Source of the DNA: Sphingomonas sp. AP4-R1
GTDB lineage: Bacteria; Pseudomonadota; Alphaproteobacteria; Sphingomonadales; Sphingomonadaceae
Assembly (NCBI RefSeq): GCF_013113735.1
Contig: NZ_CP053346.1
Coordinates: 1,688,001 to 1,752,000 of the forward strand
Direction: 5' to 3'
Length of the DNA stretch: 64,000 nucleotides
Below, in pieces: positions 17,072-26,266 of this stretch. Within the stretch, counting starts at the first letter, position 1, and each line of letters begins with the position of its first letter. The notes beneath the pieces are model-generated. The model worked only from the letters and a program-made list of their open reading frames with translations. It was not told where the DNA came from and did no database searches. The position numbers were made by a program, and so were the translations under genes.

Positions 17072-20000
17072 TCATTTGAGCTGGGACGGAGTCGCGGGCG
17101 CCTCGACCATCTTCACGGGCACGCCGCCCTTCACGGTGCGCAGGCTGACGAGCTTCACACCCTCCAGCGCATCGCCGGGCGCGCCATCGGAGGTGACGGC
17201 CAGCGCGATGCTGTTCGCCCCGTGATGATTGAGGATGCCCTCGGGGATCGGGAAGATGCGCTGCGGGCCGACATGGGCGATGAACTGGCCCATATTCCAG
17301 CCGTTCACGAACATCAGCACGCGATATTTGGCGACCGAACGCGGGGTGTTCGTGTCGCCGAAGGCGAGCGCGATCGTCGTATCCTCGCCCTTCGGCACGG
17401 CGAGCGTGACGTTGGTGCGATACCAGCTGGTGCCCGCCTGCGCCGAGGTGGCGGGGACGGTGGCGGGCTTCCAGCCGCGATCGTCGAAGCCAGGCAGGTG
17501 CCAGCCCATCCGCTCGCCATAGAGGCCGCCGCTGTTGGCGGGGCCGCGCGCGGGATCGGGCAGATCCTCGCCGCCCTTCTTGCCCTGGATCCTCCAGTCG
17601 ATCGGGATGGTGAAGCTGCGGCCGCCGGGCGCCTCCAGCGAGGCCGAGATGAGGCCGCGCGCTTCCTTGTGGAAATCGTCGCCGTCCAGATCCCAGTTAT
17701 GGCCGTCATTGCGGACCATCACGCTCAGCACATGCTCGCCCGGCGCCTGTGCGGCGGCGGGCAGGGGGATGGTGGCGAGCGCGGTCGTGATCGGGCGGGG
17801 CAGGCCGCTGGCGATCTCGTTCTGGCCCACGAACTGCCCGTCGAGCCACACCTGCGCGAGGCCCGCGCCGCCGCCGCCATAGAACAGAGCGATCTGCTTG
17901 GCGTCCGCACCGCCCTGGAAGCGGCCGCGATACCAGACGTCGCCGTCATGAAAACCGTAGGGGTCCATCACGAGCGTCGGCTGGCCATCGGGCTTGGCGG
18001 TGATCGTCGCGCTGCCGCGATGGTCGATTGTCTGCCAGCCGCTGTCGTCGAACCTGGGATCGGCCTCGGGCGAGCCTGCGGCCATGCGCCAGTTGGCGAG
18101 TACGGGCAGCGTGACGGGGACGGGGCCGTCGAGCGGCTTGGCCGCCATGCGGCTGCCGATGGCCGAGGCCTTGGTGGCGACCGCCACGCCGTTCCAGCGC
18201 ACCGCCTTCACGGCGGCCGGCGCCCAGATTTCGAGCGGGGTGGCGTCGGCGGTGTCGCCGGTCAGCGCGAGCGTGCCGCCGGTGGTGACGGCGGTGCGGA
18301 CCAAAGCGGGGCCGCGCACCAGCACGTCGCTGCCCTGCGGCTTCCAGTAGCGCACGCCCTCGGCCTCGTCGGCGAGGATCAGCGTCAGCGCCGGGCGGCC
18401 GCCGCCCTCGATGCGGACGACGTTGCGGGCCTTGTGGTCGTAATTCAGGCGCAGATCGCCCTTGGCGGCATCGAAGCTGCTGGTGGCGGCGCCTTCCAGC
18501 ACCGTCACCTTGGGCGCGGAGGCGTAGCGCAGCATCGTCTCGCCGCTCTCGCCCGCGCGGCCATAGAGCAGGATCAGATCCTGCTTGTCCTGCGTCAGCG
18601 CGGCCTGCACCTCCGAGGTGGAATAGACCAGCCGCTGGCCGCCGAGAGTCACGCCCGCCACCAGCCACTTCGCGTCATAGCCATTGAGGCGCATCGAGGC
18701 GGCGGCGGGGAATGCATAATGGCCGTCGGGCAGATCGGCCGTGATCGTGAAGCTGTCGTCGCTCTGCCCGTTCGAGGGCTTGTGCGTGACGAGCAGGAAG
18801 CGCGCGTCGCTCTCCGGGCTCTTGTCGTGATAGACCGAGATGTTGGGCGAGGAAACCTGCACTTCGCCCGCCGGCACCATGCCCGCCAGATCGGGCACGG
18901 TGGCGATCAGCCCGCCCAGCTGCTTCATCTCCTCGGCCTTTTCGCGCACTTCGCGCGCCTCGGAGATGGCCGAGCCATAATCGTAGCTGGCGAAGACGAC
19001 GGGCGCGGGCTGCCAGCCCCAGCTGGTGCCGCCAAAGCCCATGTAGAAGCTCTGGATGTCGATGCCGTTGGCGAGGTTCGTGCCGTAGAAGACGCGCTGG
19101 AAGCGCTTGCCACGCTGGATCGCGTTGCACTCATAGCCGCCGTTCGATCCCCAATAATCGAACCAGCCGCCGCCGAATTCGGCAAGGAAACCCGGCGTGT
19201 TGGGCGAGGCGGAGGCACCGCCCTTGGCGCCGCCGGGGCCGTAAAAGCCCCATTCGGGTGCCGCCACGCCGCGCGTGGGCTTGCCCTCGACGGTGCAGGT
19301 GCCGCCGGGATAGCCATCGAACGCATACATGTCGTTCGGACCCTTCACGACATTTTCGATCGTGGAGTTTTCGGGCACCCAGTATCCGTTGCGGCCCTGA
19401 TCATTGTGGAACAGCGGCAGCGTGATGCCGTCCGCGCGCGCCTTGGCGTACAGATGATCCATGTAGCGGCGCTGGGTGGGGCCGGTGACCGAGAGTTCAT
19501 TCTCGATCTGGTGGAGGATGACCGTGCCCTTATGGCCCTTGCCGTCGCCGTTGATCTGGTGGCGCGCGATGATCGGGTTGATCTTGTCCAGCCACTCGTC
19601 GACCGCGGCGAGATAGGTGGGATCGTCGGTGCGGGCGCGGGCTTTCTGGTTGACCAGCCAGCCGGGGAAGCCGCCGCGCGACAGCTCCGCATTCACATAG
19701 GGGCCGGCGCGCGTGATGACGTAGAGACCTTCCTCCTCCGCCATCGTCAGCAGGCGATCCATGTCGCGGATGCCGGTGAAGTCGTACACGCCCTGCTTCG
19801 GGCTGTGATAGCCCCAGTCGAAATAGACGGCGACGGTGTTGAAGCCGGACGCTTTCATCTTCTGGAGGATGTCGCGCCACAGATCCGGGCTCGGCAGCCG
19901 GAACGGGTGCATCTCGCTGGACCAGATGACGAGGCGCTTGCCGTCGATCATCAGCGAGCGCGCATCATAGGAGACGCGGCCGAACGTCTTGACCGGCGCG

Positions 20001-20101
20001 GACAGATTCTCGGTCTGGTGGCCCACCTGCGCGCTGGCGGCGAAGGGGGCGGGGGCGAGCGCGCTGGCGAGCAGCAGCGGCAGCAGGCGGCGATGCATCA
20101 C
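17072..20101 (-). CDS. GH35 beta-galactosidase, exported
   Basis: 1009 residues with a signal peptide (LPLLLASALAPAPFAASA). The TIM barrel of about 330 residues begins at SYDARSLMIDGKRLVIWSSE. It shows YVITRAGPYVNAELSRGGFPGWL, the acid/base Glu in LHQIENEL and the nucleophile Glu in FLAEFGGGWFDYWG. The C-terminal two thirds are beta-sandwich domains, including a jelly roll with VWYRGRFQGG and MVRNDGHNWD. It releases terminal beta-galactose from galactan or arabinogalactan side chains in the periplasm or outside. It lies 10 bp after the rhaM gene, in the same transcription unit. Linkage preference is not readable. Confidence 0.92.
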   Translation of the reverse strand: MMHRRLLPLLLASALAPAPFAASAQVGHQTENLSAPVKTFGRVSYDARSLMIDGKRLVIWSSEMHPFRLPSPDLWRDILQKMKASGFNTVAVYFDWGYHSPKQGVYDFTGIRDMDRLLTMAEEEGLYVITRAGPYVNAELSRGGFPGWLVNQKARARTDDPTYLAAVDEWLDKINPIIARHQINGDGKGHKGTVILHQIENELSVTGPTQRRYMDHLYAKARADGITLPLFHNDQGRNGYWVPENSTIENVVKGPNDMYAFDGYPGGTCTVEGKPTRGVAAPEWGFYGPGGAKGGASASPNTPGFLAEFGGGWFDYWGSNGGYECNAIQRGKRFQRVFYGTNLANGIDIQSFYMGFGGTSWGWQPAPVVFASYDYGSAISEAREVREKAEEMKQLGGLIATVPDLAGMVPAGEVQVSSPNISVYHDKSPESDARFLLVTHKPSNGQSDDSFTITADLPDGHYAFPAAASMRLNGYDAKWLVAGVTLGGQRLVYSTSEVQAALTQDKQDLILLYGRAGESGETMLRYASAPKVTVLEGAATSSFDAAKGDLRLNYDHKARNVVRIEGGGRPALTLILADEAEGVRYWKPQGSDVLVRGPALVRTAVTTGGTLALTGDTADATPLEIWAPAAVKAVRWNGVAVATKASAIGSRMAAKPLDGPVPVTLPVLANWRMAAGSPEADPRFDDSGWQTIDHRGSATITAKPDGQPTLVMDPYGFHDGDVWYRGRFQGGADAKQIALFYGGGGAGLAQVWLDGQFVGQNEIASGLPRPITTALATIPLPAAAQAPGEHVLSVMVRNDGHNWDLDGDDFHKEARGLISASLEAPGGRSFTIPIDWRIQGKKGGEDLPDPARGPANSGGLYGERMGWHLPGFDDRGWKPATVPATSAQAGTSWYRTNVTLAVPKGEDTTIALAFGDTNTPRSVAKYRVLMFVNGWNMGQFIAHVGPQRIFPIPEGILNHHGANSIALAVTSDGAPGDALEGVKLVSLRTVKGGVPVKMVEAPATPSQLK

Positions 20102-20111
20102 GATCCTCCCC

Positions 20112-20426
20112 TCAGGCGTGGTGGAAGATCATCGGAAGCGCCCATTCCCTGGGCTTGTTGCCGGGCTCCACCTCCATAAGGGGGGCCATATGATCCCACC
20201 AGCGCTTCATCACCGGATGATGCGGCAGGTCGGCCTGCTTGTTGTCGTCGGTCAGCTTCAGGACGGCGAACAGCGACAGCGTCTCTTCGTCGAGGAAGAT
20301 CGAATAGTCGTAGATGCCGCTCTCCGTGAGCAGCGCCGACAGTTCGGGCCAGATTTCGTCATGCCGCTTGCGATATTCGGCGATAACACCGGGCTTCAGC
20401 TGCATCTTGAACGCCTGAATCGACAC
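20112..20426 (-). CDS. rhaM: L-rhamnose mutarotase RhaM
   Basis: A 104-residue small alpha/beta-barrel protein, exactly the length of E. coli RhaM when started at the GTG at 20426. That start has GGAGG four bases upstream; the ATG at 20444 would add six residues and lacks such a site. Conserved stretches are FKMQLKPGVIAEYRKRHDEIWPEL (active-site His in the middle), YSIFLDEE and MKRWWDHMAPLM. It interconverts alpha- and beta-L-rhamnopyranose so that released sugar matches the stereochemistry needed by transporter and dehydrogenase. Its place inside the glycosidase cluster is direct evidence that rhamnose is a product of this locus. Confidence 0.93.
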   Translation of the reverse strand: MSIQAFKMQLKPGVIAEYRKRHDEIWPELSALLTESGIYDYSIFLDEETLSLFAVLKLTDDNKQADLPHHPVMKRWWDHMAPLMEVEPGNKPREWALPMIFHHA

Positions 20427-20530
20427 GACCCCTCCAAGTTCCATTATGTGGAATTGATATGTACATGATGGTACGTGGGTTGGGCGCGGGCGTCAAACGC
20501 GGAGTGCCGCCGTGGGGTCGATTTTCCCCG

Positions 20531-20609
20531 GTGCTCCTGTGAACACAGAAGCCCAGAGCTGCGAACGCGGCGCCTGAAGCTCTGGGCTCCTGCGTTCGCA
20601 GGAGCACGT
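20531..20609. repeat. Palindromic intergenic repeat, family C
   Basis: GTGCTCCTGTGAACACAGAAGCCCAGAGC at the left is mirrored by GCTCTGGGCTCCTGCGTTCGCAGGAGCAC at the right, giving a long hairpin that nearly fills the gap between GH28-like copy 2 and rhaM. A half-copy is at 33716. Confidence 0.8.
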
Positions 20610-20614
20610 GCCTC

Positions 20615-22144
20615 CTAACCGCGCCAGAGCGGCGTTCGCGTGACCTTCAGGCCGGGCGCATCCTCGATTCCGAAGGGCGGGCGCGCATCCGGCTTGGCGG
20701 TGGCCAGCGTCAGGCCGTCGATCGTAATGTCCTTGGCGTGGCGAATCCACAGGCCCCATGCCGGGAGCGTGCCGAACATGCTGGGTTCGGGATAGGCGGT
20801 GGCGACTTCGGGGGGAACGAGCGCCGCGTCCGCGGCTGTGCCGCCGCCATCATAGGTCAGGCGGATGTTGCGGAGCGTGACCTGCTCCACCGGATGGCCG
20901 GGCAGACCCGCGATCGAGGCGGCATAACGATGATCGATGCCGATCGCCTCGACATCCTCGATCAGCACATTGCGGATCGCGCCGACGCCGGTGCCGGCAG
21001 GGCCACGGCGGCGATCGCCAATGCGCAGGAAGATCGGCGCGGTCGTCACGTCGCGCATCGTCAGGCGGCGGGCGACGACATTCTCCAGCACGCCGCCATC
21101 CACCGTCTCCAGCGCGAAGCCGCGGCAATGGTCGAAGGTGCAATCCTCGACCAGCACGTTGCGATAGCCGCCGTTGCTCTCGGTGCCGAGCTTGATGCGG
21201 CCGGTGGGGCGATCGCGATCGGGCGCGAACTCCTGCGTGGTGCCGCGCGTGCCATCCAGCATCGTGCCGAGATCATAGCCCGAGACGGCGCAGTGGCGGA
21301 TGACGATGTCCTCGGCCGGGATCGCCTTGCCCAGCGCGTAACTCGCCTTCACGACGATCGCGTCGTCATTGCAGGTGTTCACGCGGCAGCGCTCGACCAG
21401 CACGCCCTTCGTGCAATCCAGATCGATGCCGTCGCGATCCGTGTCGATGGCAAGATCGGTGATCGTCAGCGCTTGCGTGCCGGTGGCGAGGATCGCGAAA
21501 TGGCCGCACTTCAGCATCGAGAAACCGGAGAGGCGGACGTTGCGACCGTTCTTCAGCGCGATCGCCTTGTTGCCCTGGCCGCGCATCGCGGCGGCGGCGG
21601 GCTCCAGATGGCCGATCGCGTTGGCGGGCAGATCCTTCATCGAGAGCGGCCGCTCGCCGGTCTGTGCCTTCCAGCGCGCGCCGGGGCCGTTGCGGGTGAG
21701 GCCGACGCCATGGATCAGGCCGGGGCCGACGATCGCGACATTCTCGACGCCGTCACCCCAGATCAGGCTGTTGCGCCAGTAGCTGTGGCCGTAATCCTGA
21801 TAGAGCTGGTCGATCTCCTCTTCGGGCAGATCGTACTTGCCGGGATGCCGCGCCGGATCGGCCGCCTCGATCACCGCGCCCTTTTCGAACATCAGCGTGA
21901 TGTCGCTCTTCAGCCGGATCGTGAAGCAGAGGTAGCGGCCCGCCGGAAACAGAACGGTGCCGCCGCCGGCCTTGGACGCCGCCGCGATCGCGGCGTTGAC
22001 GGCGTCCGTGTCCAGCGCTTTGCCGTCGCCCTTCGCGCCATGATCGCGCACGCTGATGCGGAGCGCGGCATGGGCCGGGAAGGGAAGCAAGGCGGCGCTG
22101 GCGGCGGTGGCGAGGCCGAGGCCCATTTCTCTGCGGGTCATCAT
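20615..22144 (-). CDS. GH28-like right-handed beta-helix glycosidase (copy 2)
   Basis: 509 residues with a twin-arginine-like signal (TRREMGLGLATAASAALLP). The pectin-lyase-fold entry is VRDHGAKGDGKALDTDAVN. As in copy 1 the active site is non-standard: DRDGIDLDCTKG, CNDDAIVVKAS, LGTESNGGYRNV and GFALETVDGG, with neither GHG nor RIK. The two copies are parallel along most of their length but not nearly identical, suggesting an old duplication and perhaps different positions of attack on the same polymer. It lies 4 bp after the CE12 gene. Product: galacturonate or rhamnogalacturonan pieces; substrate inferred. Confidence 0.82.
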   Translation of the reverse strand: MMTRREMGLGLATAASAALLPFPAHAALRISVRDHGAKGDGKALDTDAVNAAIAAASKAGGGTVLFPAGRYLCFTIRLKSDITLMFEKGAVIEAADPARHPGKYDLPEEEIDQLYQDYGHSYWRNSLIWGDGVENVAIVGPGLIHGVGLTRNGPGARWKAQTGERPLSMKDLPANAIGHLEPAAAAMRGQGNKAIALKNGRNVRLSGFSMLKCGHFAILATGTQALTITDLAIDTDRDGIDLDCTKGVLVERCRVNTCNDDAIVVKASYALGKAIPAEDIVIRHCAVSGYDLGTMLDGTRGTTQEFAPDRDRPTGRIKLGTESNGGYRNVLVEDCTFDHCRGFALETVDGGVLENVVARRLTMRDVTTAPIFLRIGDRRRGPAGTGVGAIRNVLIEDVEAIGIDHRYAASIAGLPGHPVEQVTLRNIRLTYDGGGTAADAALVPPEVATAYPEPSMFGTLPAWGLWIRHAKDITIDGLTLATAKPDARPPFGIEDAPGLKVTRTPLWRG

Positions 22145-22148
22145 CGGA

Positions 22149-23384
22149 TCAGCTCCCGGCGGGGCGCTGCGTCAGCACGGTGACGCTGGGCGGGATGGGC
22201 ACGGTTTCAGGCATGGGCGGATAGGACGGCACGAAGGTGGGCATCGTCACGTGCGGGGCGAGGTCGGGAATGTTGGCGCGGATGCGTTCCGCGATCGCGC
22301 TGGCCAGCAGGTAAGCACCGTAATTGTCATTGTGGGTCTTGTCGGTGCCGTGCGCCATGAAGGCCCTGGGCGACAGGTCCGGGCCCAGCGCCTCGTAGAT
22401 CTTCACGGTGTCGGCATTGAGGTCGATCAGCGGCACATGCTGCTCGGCCGCGACCTGGCGCACGACCTCGGCATATTCCGTCATCGTGCCGACGATCTTG
22501 CCGTTGGCATCGAAGTTCCGCCGCTCGGGCGAGGTGACCAGCACCGGATGCGCGCCGCGCCGCCGCGCCTCGGCGATATAGGCGCGCAGATAAGCGGGGT
22601 AGGTTTCCTTCGTATCGGCGAAGGTCTGGGGCCACTGGGACTTCTGGTCGTTATGGCCGAACTGGATGAACAGATAGTCGCCCGGCTTGATCGTCGAGAG
22701 GATCTTGTCGAGCCGCAGGCCGGTGAGGAAGGATTTCAGCGTCTCGCCCGATTTGGCGTGGTTCGCGACCACGACCTGATCGTCGAGCATCGCGGGGAGC
22801 ATCTGGCCCCAGCTGGCGGCATCCTCGCCATATTGATCGGTGACGGTGGAGTCGCCCGCCAAGTAGATTGTCGGCACCGTGACCGGCTCGATCCGGATCG
22901 AGGCGACCTTGGGGTGGCCGAGAAATTCCAGTGTCAGCTTCTCGTCCCACGCATAGCTGGCTTTGTCGGTCGCATCGATGCGGACGGCGGTGCCGCCGGG
23001 CGCGGTGGGCGGGGGCGGGGGCAGGGTATCGGTGCGGACGTTGACGAGGAAGCTGCGCTCGACGAAGCGGCCCGGCCTGGTCGGCACGTTGAGCAGCATC
23101 AGGCGGCGCGCCTCCGCCTTCACCGTCGTATCGCCCGCCGCCCTGGCATCGCCCAGCTTCACGGTGACGCGGTAATTGCCCTCGGGCACGGCGGCCGAGA
23201 ACAGGAAGGCATCGGGCGTGGCGCCGGGCTCGAAGCCGAAGCCGCCCTTCGTATAGAGACGATCGGGGGCGACCGGGGTGCCCGAGGCGGAGCGCCCGGC
23301 GGGGGCGAGATCGAAGCGCAGCGGGGCTGCGGGGGCGGTCGCGGTGTCGGCCAGCATGAAGAGGGCGAATAAGGGCAGGACCAC
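22149..23384 (-). CDS. CE12-type rhamnogalacturonan acetylesterase (SGNH hydrolase)
   Basis: 411 residues. After a signal peptide (LPLFALFMLADTATAPAA), residues about 20-170 form a beta-rich accessory domain with FDLAPAG and GNYRVTVKLGD. The C-terminal SGNH hydrolase shows all four blocks: YLAGDSTVTD (Ser), the ANHAKSGET glycine, IQFGHNDQK (Asn) and DKTHNDNYGAYLLA (Asp and His). This block set matches rhamnogalacturonan acetylesterases. It removes acetyl groups from galacturonate so that backbone enzymes can act. Only 4 bp separate it from the next gene and 9 bp from GH115. Confidence 0.9.
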   Translation of the reverse strand: MVLPLFALFMLADTATAPAAPLRFDLAPAGRSASGTPVAPDRLYTKGGFGFEPGATPDAFLFSAAVPEGNYRVTVKLGDARAAGDTTVKAEARRLMLLNVPTRPGRFVERSFLVNVRTDTLPPPPPTAPGGTAVRIDATDKASYAWDEKLTLEFLGHPKVASIRIEPVTVPTIYLAGDSTVTDQYGEDAASWGQMLPAMLDDQVVVANHAKSGETLKSFLTGLRLDKILSTIKPGDYLFIQFGHNDQKSQWPQTFADTKETYPAYLRAYIAEARRRGAHPVLVTSPERRNFDANGKIVGTMTEYAEVVRQVAAEQHVPLIDLNADTVKIYEALGPDLSPRAFMAHGTDKTHNDNYGAYLLASAIAERIRANIPDLAPHVTMPTFVPSYPPMPETVPIPPSVTVLTQRPAGS

Positions 23385-23393
23385 GGTTTGTCC

Positions 23394-26111
23394 TCAGTGA
23401 GCGGTGGAGGAGGGAGCGGGGCGGAGCGTCAGCCGGTCGAGTGCGAGGCCGGTGCCGCGCGCGGTTATGACGATGTCGTGCGGGCCGGGCGAGAGGGTGA
23501 GGCCGGTCGACACGGTCAGGAGATTGTCGAGCACGCCCTGCGCCCAGCCGCCGCCTTCGGCCTGACGGGGGACGTCGATCCGGTGGGGCGCCGCACCGTC
23601 GATCGCGACGTCGAAGTGGAGCGCGCTGTCGTCGCCCTCGGGGAAGAGGGGGATCAGGCCGAGGTCCAGCGTGGCGGAGGTGACGGCGATCAGCCTGTAT
23701 GAAAGGCGCGCGCCGTCCGCCTCGGACATTATCGAGCCTTCTCCGTGGCTTAGGCCGGAAATCAGGCGCCACCCCCGGGGGGTGGCGGCGGTTTCGGCTT
23801 CGATAATGATAGGGGCGTCCACTGCGGGTGTGGCGGCGGGCCAGGGGGCGGTTCCGGCGAGACCCTCGGCGGGGAGGGCGACGGGGGCGAGGCGGAAGCC
23901 GCGCCACTGATTGTCGGCGGGCTCCTCCGCCATGATGTAGCGCCATTTGCCGCCCGCCACCTGATCGTTGAAGCGGCGGGTGAGCGCCTTGATCCCGGCA
24001 TCGGCATCCCGCGCGATGCCGGCGGCGACGCGGGCCTCGGCCGGGTGGGCGTCGATCAGCTGGGCGTACCGCTCCGAGGCGAACAGGCGGCGATTGGCGA
24101 GCGCCGAGGCGCGGACGGGATAATCGACCAGCTCGAAGAAGGCGTCCTTCAGATCGGCCGGGATCGACGCCTCCACCGCACCGGTCGCCTGCGTCAGCGC
24201 ATCGAAACGGGCGAGGCGGGTGTCGATCTCGGTGCCGCTCCACGCGCTGAAGCGCGGCTTTTCGGACGGCAGCCACCATTGGAGATGCTCGGGGCGGCGG
24301 ACGTAATTCAGGCGGTAATAGTCATCCAGCAGCCCGCCGATCGCCTTGCCCTGGCTCGCGCCGAACGTGGCGCCCGCCCACTGATCGAGGAAGGCGCGCT
24401 GGGTGCGGCCGCGCGCGGCGCCGATATCCCACGCCATCCCGAGAAACAGGCTGATGTCGATCTCGGCCGGCTTGATGTCGCCGACATTGGCGATCCAGAC
24501 AGTGCGGATGCCGTTGTCGTAAGCGCGCAGCATCTCCTCCTGCACCAGAGCGGGCGGGGTGGTGCTGAGCCAGAGATAGGAGAGCGGGGCGCCGAGATAG
24601 GAGAGGTGATAATAGACGCCGTTGCCGCCCGGCCGCGCCTGCTCGGAAGCATTGGGGAAATGGCGGATGTAGCCGAAATTGTCGTCCGGCCAGATCAACG
24701 TGACGTCCTCCGGCACCTTCAGGCCGTGGCGATAGACGTCCAGCACTTCCTTGTAGGGCGTGAAGGTCTGCGGAATGCGGTTCGGATCCCGGCCGATCGC
24801 CTGCGCGAGCAGCGCGCGTTGATCGGCGAAGATCTTCGTGAGCAGCGCGACCTTCTCGTCATCGGTGGCGGCGCCGAGCAGGCCGGAATCGTGGATGCCG
24901 CGCATGCCGATCGGCCACAGATTCTCGTAAGCCGCATTGGCGGTGGCGCGCTCCTTCCAATAGGCCGAGACGCCCGCCGGATTGGTCGCATAGTTGAAGC
25001 GATCGGGGGCGTCCTTCCATTCGCCCACATTGTTGCGGAGCATCGGCTCGGCATGGGACGAACTCATCACGATCGCGTAGGAATCGGCGAGGCGGGCGTT
25101 GGCGGGATCGTCGTTGAAGGGCGTGCTGCTGTGATGCATCGCCGGCCAGAGCGTGTTCGCCTTCAGGCGCAGCAGCAGCTGGAAGATGCGCTCATAGGTC
25201 TTCGGGCCGATATTGCCGCGCGCGGGATCGTGGGTGCGCGAGGCCCAGGGGATCAGGCCCCAATCCTCGTCATTCAGGAAGATGCCGCGATAGCGCACCG
25301 AGGGCGGGCCGAAGCGGCGCGTGCCGGATGCTATGATCAGGCTGTCGCGGTGGCGCGGGGCGACGTCCGCCCACCACACCCAGGGCGAGACGCCGATCGC
25401 CTGCGACAGTTCATAGGCGCCATAAGCGGTGCCGCGCCGATCGCTGCCCACGATCACCAAAGCCTGCTCCACGCCCGGCAGCGGGCGGCGGACGGTGGCG
25501 ATCAGGAAGCTCTCCCATGCACCCTTCAGTTGTCGGACATCCAGCTTGCCCGCCGCGACGAGACGATCGATCGACGCGCTGTGGCCGAGCGTGCCGAGCA
25601 GGATCGGCATGCCGCCGGCGGGGAGCGTGGTGAGGATGTCGGGGCGGTGGCCGGTGACGAGCGCGAGATCGTCGGCCAGATCGGCGGCGGCATGGCCGAC
25701 CACGGCGGCATCGGCCGGATCCGTGACGATCGGGGCGACGGTGCCGGCGTTGGCGAGCACGAAAGCGCCGCGCGTTGAAGTGTCTGTGATCAGGGGGCGG
25801 CGGTATTCAGGTGCCTGAGAACCCGGCTGAAAGGTCGGCTTCGTCTTCGATCCGTTCGTCCTGAGCGAAGTCGAAGGACGGGCTTCGGGCGTACCGTTTG
25901 CTTCCCGTCCTTCGACTTCGCTCAGGACGAACGGAGAATTTGAGGCGGACGAGGACTTTTCGGCCAGCGCCTCAGGATGGGCGGGTGTGGGAGATGCCTG
26001 GATGTCGCTCGGACTTGCGGGAGCAGGGGGGACAGCAAGTGCTGCAGCAGGCGCCGCCAGAGCCGCGAGCGCGATCAGGATCGATCCGGTGAGCCGCTGG
26101 TGGAATCGCAT
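23394..26111 (-). CDS. GH115-type alpha-glucuronidase, exported
   Basis: 905 residues with a signal peptide (MRFHQRLTGSILIALAALAA). GH115 features include GSDRRGTAYGAYELSQAIGVSPWVWWADV, RYRGIFLNDEDWGL, ANTLWPAMHHSSTPFNDDP, VMSSSHAEPMLRN and LIWPDDNFGYIR. The C-terminal 150 residues are beta-rich. GH115 enzymes remove (4-O-methyl-)glucuronic acid from xylan or from arabinogalactan. Between the signal peptide and the catalytic domain, residues about 60-90 are encoded by a palindromic repeat read in frame. First gene of the - strand cluster, divergent from PL22 with a 155-bp gap. Its presence among rhamnose, galactose and arabinose enzymes points to glucuronate-decorated side chains. Confidence 0.9.
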   Translation of the reverse strand: MRFHQRLTGSILIALAALAAPAAALAVPPAPASPSDIQASPTPAHPEALAEKSSSASNSPFVLSEVEGREANGTPEARPSTSLRTNGSKTKPTFQPGSQAPEYRRPLITDTSTRGAFVLANAGTVAPIVTDPADAAVVGHAAADLADDLALVTGHRPDILTTLPAGGMPILLGTLGHSASIDRLVAAGKLDVRQLKGAWESFLIATVRRPLPGVEQALVIVGSDRRGTAYGAYELSQAIGVSPWVWWADVAPRHRDSLIIASGTRRFGPPSVRYRGIFLNDEDWGLIPWASRTHDPARGNIGPKTYERIFQLLLRLKANTLWPAMHHSSTPFNDDPANARLADSYAIVMSSSHAEPMLRNNVGEWKDAPDRFNYATNPAGVSAYWKERATANAAYENLWPIGMRGIHDSGLLGAATDDEKVALLTKIFADQRALLAQAIGRDPNRIPQTFTPYKEVLDVYRHGLKVPEDVTLIWPDDNFGYIRHFPNASEQARPGGNGVYYHLSYLGAPLSYLWLSTTPPALVQEEMLRAYDNGIRTVWIANVGDIKPAEIDISLFLGMAWDIGAARGRTQRAFLDQWAGATFGASQGKAIGGLLDDYYRLNYVRRPEHLQWWLPSEKPRFSAWSGTEIDTRLARFDALTQATGAVEASIPADLKDAFFELVDYPVRASALANRRLFASERYAQLIDAHPAEARVAAGIARDADAGIKALTRRFNDQVAGGKWRYIMAEEPADNQWRGFRLAPVALPAEGLAGTAPWPAATPAVDAPIIIEAETAATPRGWRLISGLSHGEGSIMSEADGARLSYRLIAVTSATLDLGLIPLFPEGDDSALHFDVAIDGAAPHRIDVPRQAEGGGWAQGVLDNLLTVSTGLTLSPGPHDIVITARGTGLALDRLTLRPAPSSTAH
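25852..25934. repeat. Family A palindromic repeat inside the GH115 coding region
   Basis: CCGTTCGTCCTGAGCGAAGT at the left is mirrored by ACTTCGCTCAGGACGAACGG at the right; the inner pair is GGACGG / CCGTCC. In the GH115 frame it encodes PFVLSEVEG and, at the other end, RPSTSLRTNG. It has no stop codon in that frame, so the gene survives the insertion in the linker after the signal peptide. Confidence 0.88.
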
Positions 26112-26266
26112 CGCCGCGCTTTCAGTCCCCTGTCAGGCCGGATGCGAAGCGGCCAATCCGATTATCATATTTATCTGCCCTTTACGGGTGCGCCGGGTAA
26201 GGTGCAAGGCAAGCGGCGAGCGCGGACGGCTGCCATGTCCGCCGCACGAGGATGAGGGAGAGGCGG

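Noticed and set aside
17222..20179. A 985-residue open frame on the + strand
   Set aside because: Antisense to GH35 and rhaM; composition of a shadow frame, while the opposite strand has clear GH35 active-site motifs.
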